Both the position numbers and the translations under genes were made by a program. Positions 61,001-64,000 of a DNA stretch of 64,000 bases are shown piece after piece. A model generated the notes under the pieces. It had not been told where the DNA came from. It worked only from the letters and a program-made list of their open reading frames with translations, and searched no databases. Source of the stretch: Phoronis australis (lineage: Eukaryota > Phoronida > Phoronidae); NCBI GenBank assembly GCA_002633005.1, contig NMRA01000266.1:186784-250783 (forward strand), given 5' to 3'. The first letter of the stretch is position 1, and the number at the start of each line of letters is the position of its first letter.

Positions 61001-62744
61001 CGCATTAAGGGAGTTCATGCAAAACATCGGTGTGTGTTTTCTCGCTTGGCGTTCTGTTGACTGGGGTCAATTAACGACGTTTGAATATTAAATATTTTCA
61101 AAAAAACAGCAATACAGCCGACTAGGCACGCATTGCGCTACCTACTCATGATGTAACGGCTAAGGTTTGGTGAATTGAGGTTTATTTTTATGAAATGGAT
61201 CAAAATGCATTTCAGAGCACGCAACTAATCCAAATTGACCAAAAACGCCTCCTACGTCGGTGGAATTGCTCTTAAGTCATGCCCCTCAAATCACAGCGTA
61301 CCTTTAAATAGACATTTTCGGCCAGAAATGCTATGTACTCAGACACCCGCTGCAACACATAGTCGAGCCCACAACCTCAGAGGTCGCAGTAACCCATTCT
61401 CTGTTGGCGAAGATAAACCCAATTGATAAATTCAGAGTATTCTAAGCGTACATGTACTATGGTCACGGGCCCCGATTTCAGCGAATGCGTGGCAGACAAC
61501 GGCGATTATTGATAATTTGTAGGGCGGATCCGCGGTGTTTTCGCCTAACGCTACAAGAAAAATTATCGAGTATTTGTTCAATTTGTTGCTCTGGACACTC
61601 CACATTTTGTCTCCTTAAATGGCGAGGATACGACAGAACCTCCTTAAAAGTAGACTTCATTGGAAATGCAGTGTTTTTGTGCGTCACGGAAGGAACAATT
61701 AAAGTGCAATCACCCTGAAATACAACGAATTTTGTTATTTTATAGCACTGCTAATTTCAACAGATTTATCTCATTCAACAATGAGTCATTCAGGACAAAA
61801 ATGTGGTTTTTGGTCGCAAATCAATCATGTCCCTTATTGAGCCCTATATCTATATACTTCGATTTTCGTATGGAACTTTTGTAATCGCTTCGAGGCATCA
61901 CGGTCTGCACACAGCGGTTATTGTACAGCTTATCAGTCACTCGGTGAAGATTAATGCGGGTTGTCGAGTGGGCTTCACGATGTGCCCCAGCATTGGCATT
62001 TTAACCAGGCTTTGAGTCCAAAATTACACGTAGTGATTGGCCGGCGATCGCCTGAATCTAACTAGAATCAGAGCAAAATCGTACACGTCTGTTCTCTATT
62101 AAACATTTTATCAAACGCAAACCACTCAAGTTAGCAGTAAACGAGACTGTCGATTGGAGCAATACAAGGCCAATCGGAATGTATAGGCCTAGAAAGGGCT
62201 TTATATAATTCCGGATAATTAAGTGTGCGAAATATCTGAGTCATGATTTCTAAACAAGTTCGCAAGACACTTAAAAACCGCGACGTTTGAAAATGCAGAA
62301 CCATTAGAGCAGTTATCGCACAAAGTCATAACCCCCGCCCACATTATTGAGTTTGCCTACAAGGCCCTCAAGTCGAAGTGCTCGCTGTTTGCGGCATTTG
62401 AGCAGATATAATTTTATTACATAACAACGTCATACCAAGGCAATGTTGTTTCCGTACTTGTCGAAATTCTTCATCACCAGTTCGTGCAGCGGAACTTCCA
62501 GCACGTTGTAGTTTTCCTTGTAAGGACTCGCTAATACATGCGGTCCCTGACCTGCCAGGGACGACAGATGTCGAGCGCCGCAAGCGATGACATGCCCGTC
62601 CTCCTGGGTTGCGGCACGGGCGAATACGGCTGAACTTCGTGGGCTGCGTAGACTTCGTTGAAACGCTGCTTCTGTTATAGTAGTTTCGTTGACGGCGAAC
62701 AGCAGGTGTCTCAGTGGATATCTGAGCAGTTTGGACATTACCAT
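51930..62744 (-). CDS. 4-coumarate-CoA-ligase-like acyl-CoA synthetase, 10 exons
   Basis: Minus-strand exons: 62744-62436, 60558-60351, 60137-60031, 59631-59429, 57882-57696, 56599-56428, 56182-56082, 55086-54942, 52613-52365 and 52060-51930. All have GT-AG borders and compatible phases. They sum to 1812 nt, giving 603 residues and TAA. ANL-superfamily motifs are present in order: [12 protein letters not shown] (250-261, phosphate loop), YGLTET (397-402), GWLHTGD (473-479), [14 protein letters not shown] (493-506, hinge) and PKTASGK (580-586, with the catalytic Lys 586). Such enzymes make acyl-AMP from ATP and a carboxylic acid, then the CoA thioester. The usual family length is about 540 residues. 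The extra roughly 60 N-terminal residues are Arg/Ser-rich with few acids, which fits a mitochondrial presequence. The C-terminus (GKA) is not a peroxisomal signal. The substrate cannot be read from sequence. Introns hold a TIR element, a LINE relic and a MITE. Confidence 0.93.
52365..52613 (-). CDS. ligase exon 9 (hinge, C-domain)
   Basis: 249 nt, residues 478-560 plus one base. Contains the hinge [11 protein letters not shown] and PPAELE. Donor GTAAGT. Confidence 0.95.
53709..54860. mobile_element. 1.15 kb TIR DNA element in ligase intron 8
   Basis: The ends CAGCCGATTTCATAAAGGTGG and (reverse complement) CAGCCAATTTCGTAGAGGTGG form TIRs. They are followed on both sides by clusters of AAACCTGGTTTAA-type palindromic subterminal repeats. 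No transposase frame is visible, so it is non-autonomous. Confidence 0.75.
54942..55086 (-). CDS. ligase exon 8
   Basis: 145 nt, residues 430-477 plus one base, with [14 protein letters not shown] and GWLHT. Donor GTTGAG completes TGD with exon 9. Confidence 0.94.
56082..56182 (-). CDS. ligase exon 7 (YGLTET motif)
   Basis: 101 nt, residues 396-429, between TTTTTCTCGTTTAG and GTGAGC. Carries YGLTETSPV. Easy to miss because the open frame is short, but its phases fit both neighbours exactly. Confidence 0.92.
56428..56599 (-). CDS. ligase exon 6
   Basis: 172 nt, residues 339-395 plus one base, with [15 protein letters not shown] and [10 protein letters not shown], both family-typical. Confidence 0.95.
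56640..57280 (+). pseudogene. LINE reverse-transcriptase C-terminus relic in ligase intron 5
   Basis: Plus-strand fragments in several frames: [20 protein letters not shown] (about 56809), then [16 protein letters not shown] (about 56951), a CCHC-like motif common at the C-terminus of CR1/L2/Jockey-type LINEs, then [12 protein letters not shown] (57178). Stops and shifts interrupt it. It is antisense to the ligase. Confidence 0.6.
57696..57882 (-). CDS. ligase exon 5
   Basis: 187 nt, residues 276-338, with [10 protein letters not shown], a conserved substrate-pocket stretch of the family. Donor GTGAGT. Confidence 0.94.
59201..59355. mobile_element. MITE family 1, copy 4 (reverse orientation) in ligase intron 4
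   Basis: CCTCCCGTTTAGTAACGCTA at the left and TAGCGTAGGTCCTAGCCTCT then ACTGAACGCACGCC at the right, the inverse arrangement of the other copies. The core CCGTGTATTTTAAAT is the reverse complement of theirs. Confidence 0.8.
59429..59631 (-). CDS. ligase exon 4 (phosphate-binding loop)
   Basis: 203 nt, residues 209-275 plus two bases. Carries the AMP-binding signature [12 protein letters not shown]. Acceptor TTTCACACTGCAG, donor GTTAGT. Confidence 0.95.
60031..60137 (-). CDS. ligase exon 3
   Basis: 107 nt, residues 173-208 ([14 protein letters not shown] ... PHVK). The GTGACA donor is weak but required by the frame and by the family alignment into the next exon (DIIVFGE). Confidence 0.88.
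60351..60558 (-). CDS. ligase exon 2
   Basis: 208 nt encoding residues 104-172 plus one base. Contains GRSYTYNQL and the small-residue-rich helix ending SAANPLYTV, typical of the N-domain. Donor GTAAGT. Confidence 0.93.
62436..62744 (-). CDS. ligase exon 1 (start, targeting region)
   Basis: 103 codons. ATG at 62744, with a second in-frame ATG at 62738. Arg-rich leader followed by the conserved N-terminal family start (from about residue 73). Donor GTATGA, phase 0. Confidence 0.85.
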
Positions 62745-63474
62745 TTTCTCACTATCACTGCGAAATGCCAGCTCAGGCTATGCCCAACTCAGTCAAAGGT
62801 TATGTGTGTTACCCCTTTATCGTTGCGCCTCAACCCTGTGATAATCTCGTTTGAGTTTATATTTACCCTGTTGTAATACATGTATATTTATAGAACTCAA
62901 GCGGTAACAACAGCGTCCACTAGCGGTTGAATCTTGAACCAACCTGGCGAACCCGACTCTGGATCGAAAGACGATGGGTTACTCAGGCGCCAAAGCCAAC
63001 AGCTTAGTGCTTACTCATGAGAACATCGTACAGTTGTCGGACAGGTGTGGCCTATGGTTTCTTTTAATAAAAACGCGTACATTTTTGTAGATGTGCCATA
63101 TCGTTATGCGCATTTTTATTCCAAATAAAGTGGAATTTATAAAAGGAAATTTTCACCCGTGTGCCGGGTATCCATAACCGCCACGAAGTATCTGAGCTTG
63201 ACATGCAGGTACAGGGTATATTAGAGAACTTAAGCTCTTTAAGTTTACTTTTACTTTTACATATTGTTTCTAAATTAAAAGAAAAAATAACAGTCGTGCT
63301 CGATCAAAGTGTGTTAGATTTTCACGTTGGCAGCGTATTCTTTCTCTTTATGGAATTATAGCTTTAACACCAGTGGTTCTTATTAAAATAAGAAAAATGA
63401 AATATCCAAATTCGATATCGAAATTCGATATCCATTTTTAAGTCGACGATTCTTTTTTTAAATATAAAACTAGA
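62745..63474. other. 5' flank of the ligase gene
   Basis: Promoter region by position. No TATA box or other element can be supported. An ATTCGATATCGAAATTCGAT palindromic stretch lies near 63408. Confidence 0.4.
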
Positions 63475-64000
63475 GTCATATGGAGTTAATGATAACGAAC
63501 TCGTTTGGTTTAGAAACTACTTATACGACCGTAAACAGGCCACCAAATACGGTGGCATACTTTCTGACTACTCATCCGTAATCACGGGAGTACCTCAGGG
63601 TTCCATTTTGGGCCCTCTATTATTCACAATTTTTGTTAACGACTTCCCTACGGTCCTCCACAACAGTGTCCCAGTTTTATACGCTGATGATACTGCAATT
63701 ATGTACACAGCTGGATCAGTAAAAGAACTCGAAACTTCTCTCAACAATGAGCTTGCTATTATCCATGACTGACTGATTCAAAACAAACTCACTCTTAACG
63801 TTAGTAAAACCAAGTCGATGCTGTTTGAAACCCACCAGAAATGAAAAGAACAAAAACTATCCCTTTCTATCAACGGTTTTCCCATCGAGAATGTTGACAA
63901 GTTTAAGTACTTGGGCCTTACTTTAGATCCCAATCTTAAATTTAATATGCACATAGATCATATCACAAAGAAATTATCAAAGAAAATCGGTGTACTTAAA
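63475..64000 (+). pseudogene. non-LTR retrotransposon reverse transcriptase, broken, runs off the edge
   Basis: A continuous RT-like frame with the motifs GVPQGSILGPLLF (about 63590) and YADD (about 63681), a CR1/L2/Jockey-type non-LTR signature, continuing to FKYLGLTLD. Two in-frame TGA codons (63769 and 63842) inactivate it. The upstream endonuclease domain is not present in the preceding bases, so it is 5'-truncated, as most LINE copies are. It continues beyond the window. Confidence 0.85.

Noticed and set aside
51930-62744. Calling the ligase a luciferase
   Set aside because: Luciferases share this fold, but nothing in the sequence shows luciferin specificity and the peroxisomal tail is absent.
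1-64000. CRISPR arrays, bacterial operons, rRNA genes
   Set aside because: Looked for and not seen; the tandem repeats at 17.2-17.5 and 40.7-40.8 kb lack unique spacers of constant length.

Overview
This is a window of animal nuclear DNA, A+T-rich, with interrupted genes, canonical GT-AG introns and dense mobile-element relics. I see no bacterial operons, CRISPR arrays or rRNA. The best guess for the source is an anthozoan cnidarian, probably a stony coral. That rests on recalled resemblance of the retroelement proteins (a Ty3/gypsy-like element, a CR1/L2-like LINE, a Penelope-like element) to families common in coral genomes. It is an inference, not a database result.

Genes. (1) 51930-62744, minus: a ten-exon acyl-CoA synthetase of the 4-coumarate-CoA-ligase-like group. 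All ten exons join in frame (603 codons plus stop), and the ATP/AMP-binding and catalytic-lysine motifs are intact. (2) 45133-46245, minus: a single-coding-exon 370-residue charged coiled-coil protein that I do not recognise. (3) Two tandem minus-strand paralogues of an unrecognised family. Gene A has exons at 35838-35671, 30349-30143 and 25668-25510; gene B at 19243-19055 and 16216-15683. Both combine a cysteine-rich exon with identical Cys spacing and a beta-rich region ending at the same splice site. First and last exons were not found. (4) Weaker: short minus-strand exon-like segments at 4.3-7.3 kb and a plus-strand exon pair at 13.0-14.2 kb.

Mobile and repeat DNA. 1.5-3.6 kb and 8.9-11.1 kb hold two copies of a 2 kb repeat ending in a large foldback. 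26.1-29.5 kb is a broken Ty3/gypsy-like retrotransposon inside an intron of gene A. 39.4-39.9 kb is a Tc1/mariner transposase relic split by a MITE. 40.2-41.2 kb has Penelope-like remains (GIY-YIG endonuclease, hammerhead-like motif). 53.7-54.9 kb is a TIR element, and 56.6-57.3 kb and 63.5-64.0 kb are LINE fragments. Several MITE families recur.

Assembly. One- or two-base N runs at 3633, 22129, 38260 and 47557-47558 lie at junctions of duplicated sequence. At 22129, 38260 and 47557 the flanking copies look like the two haplotypes joined head to tail rather than real tandem duplications. A 422-base gap lies at 41219-41640.
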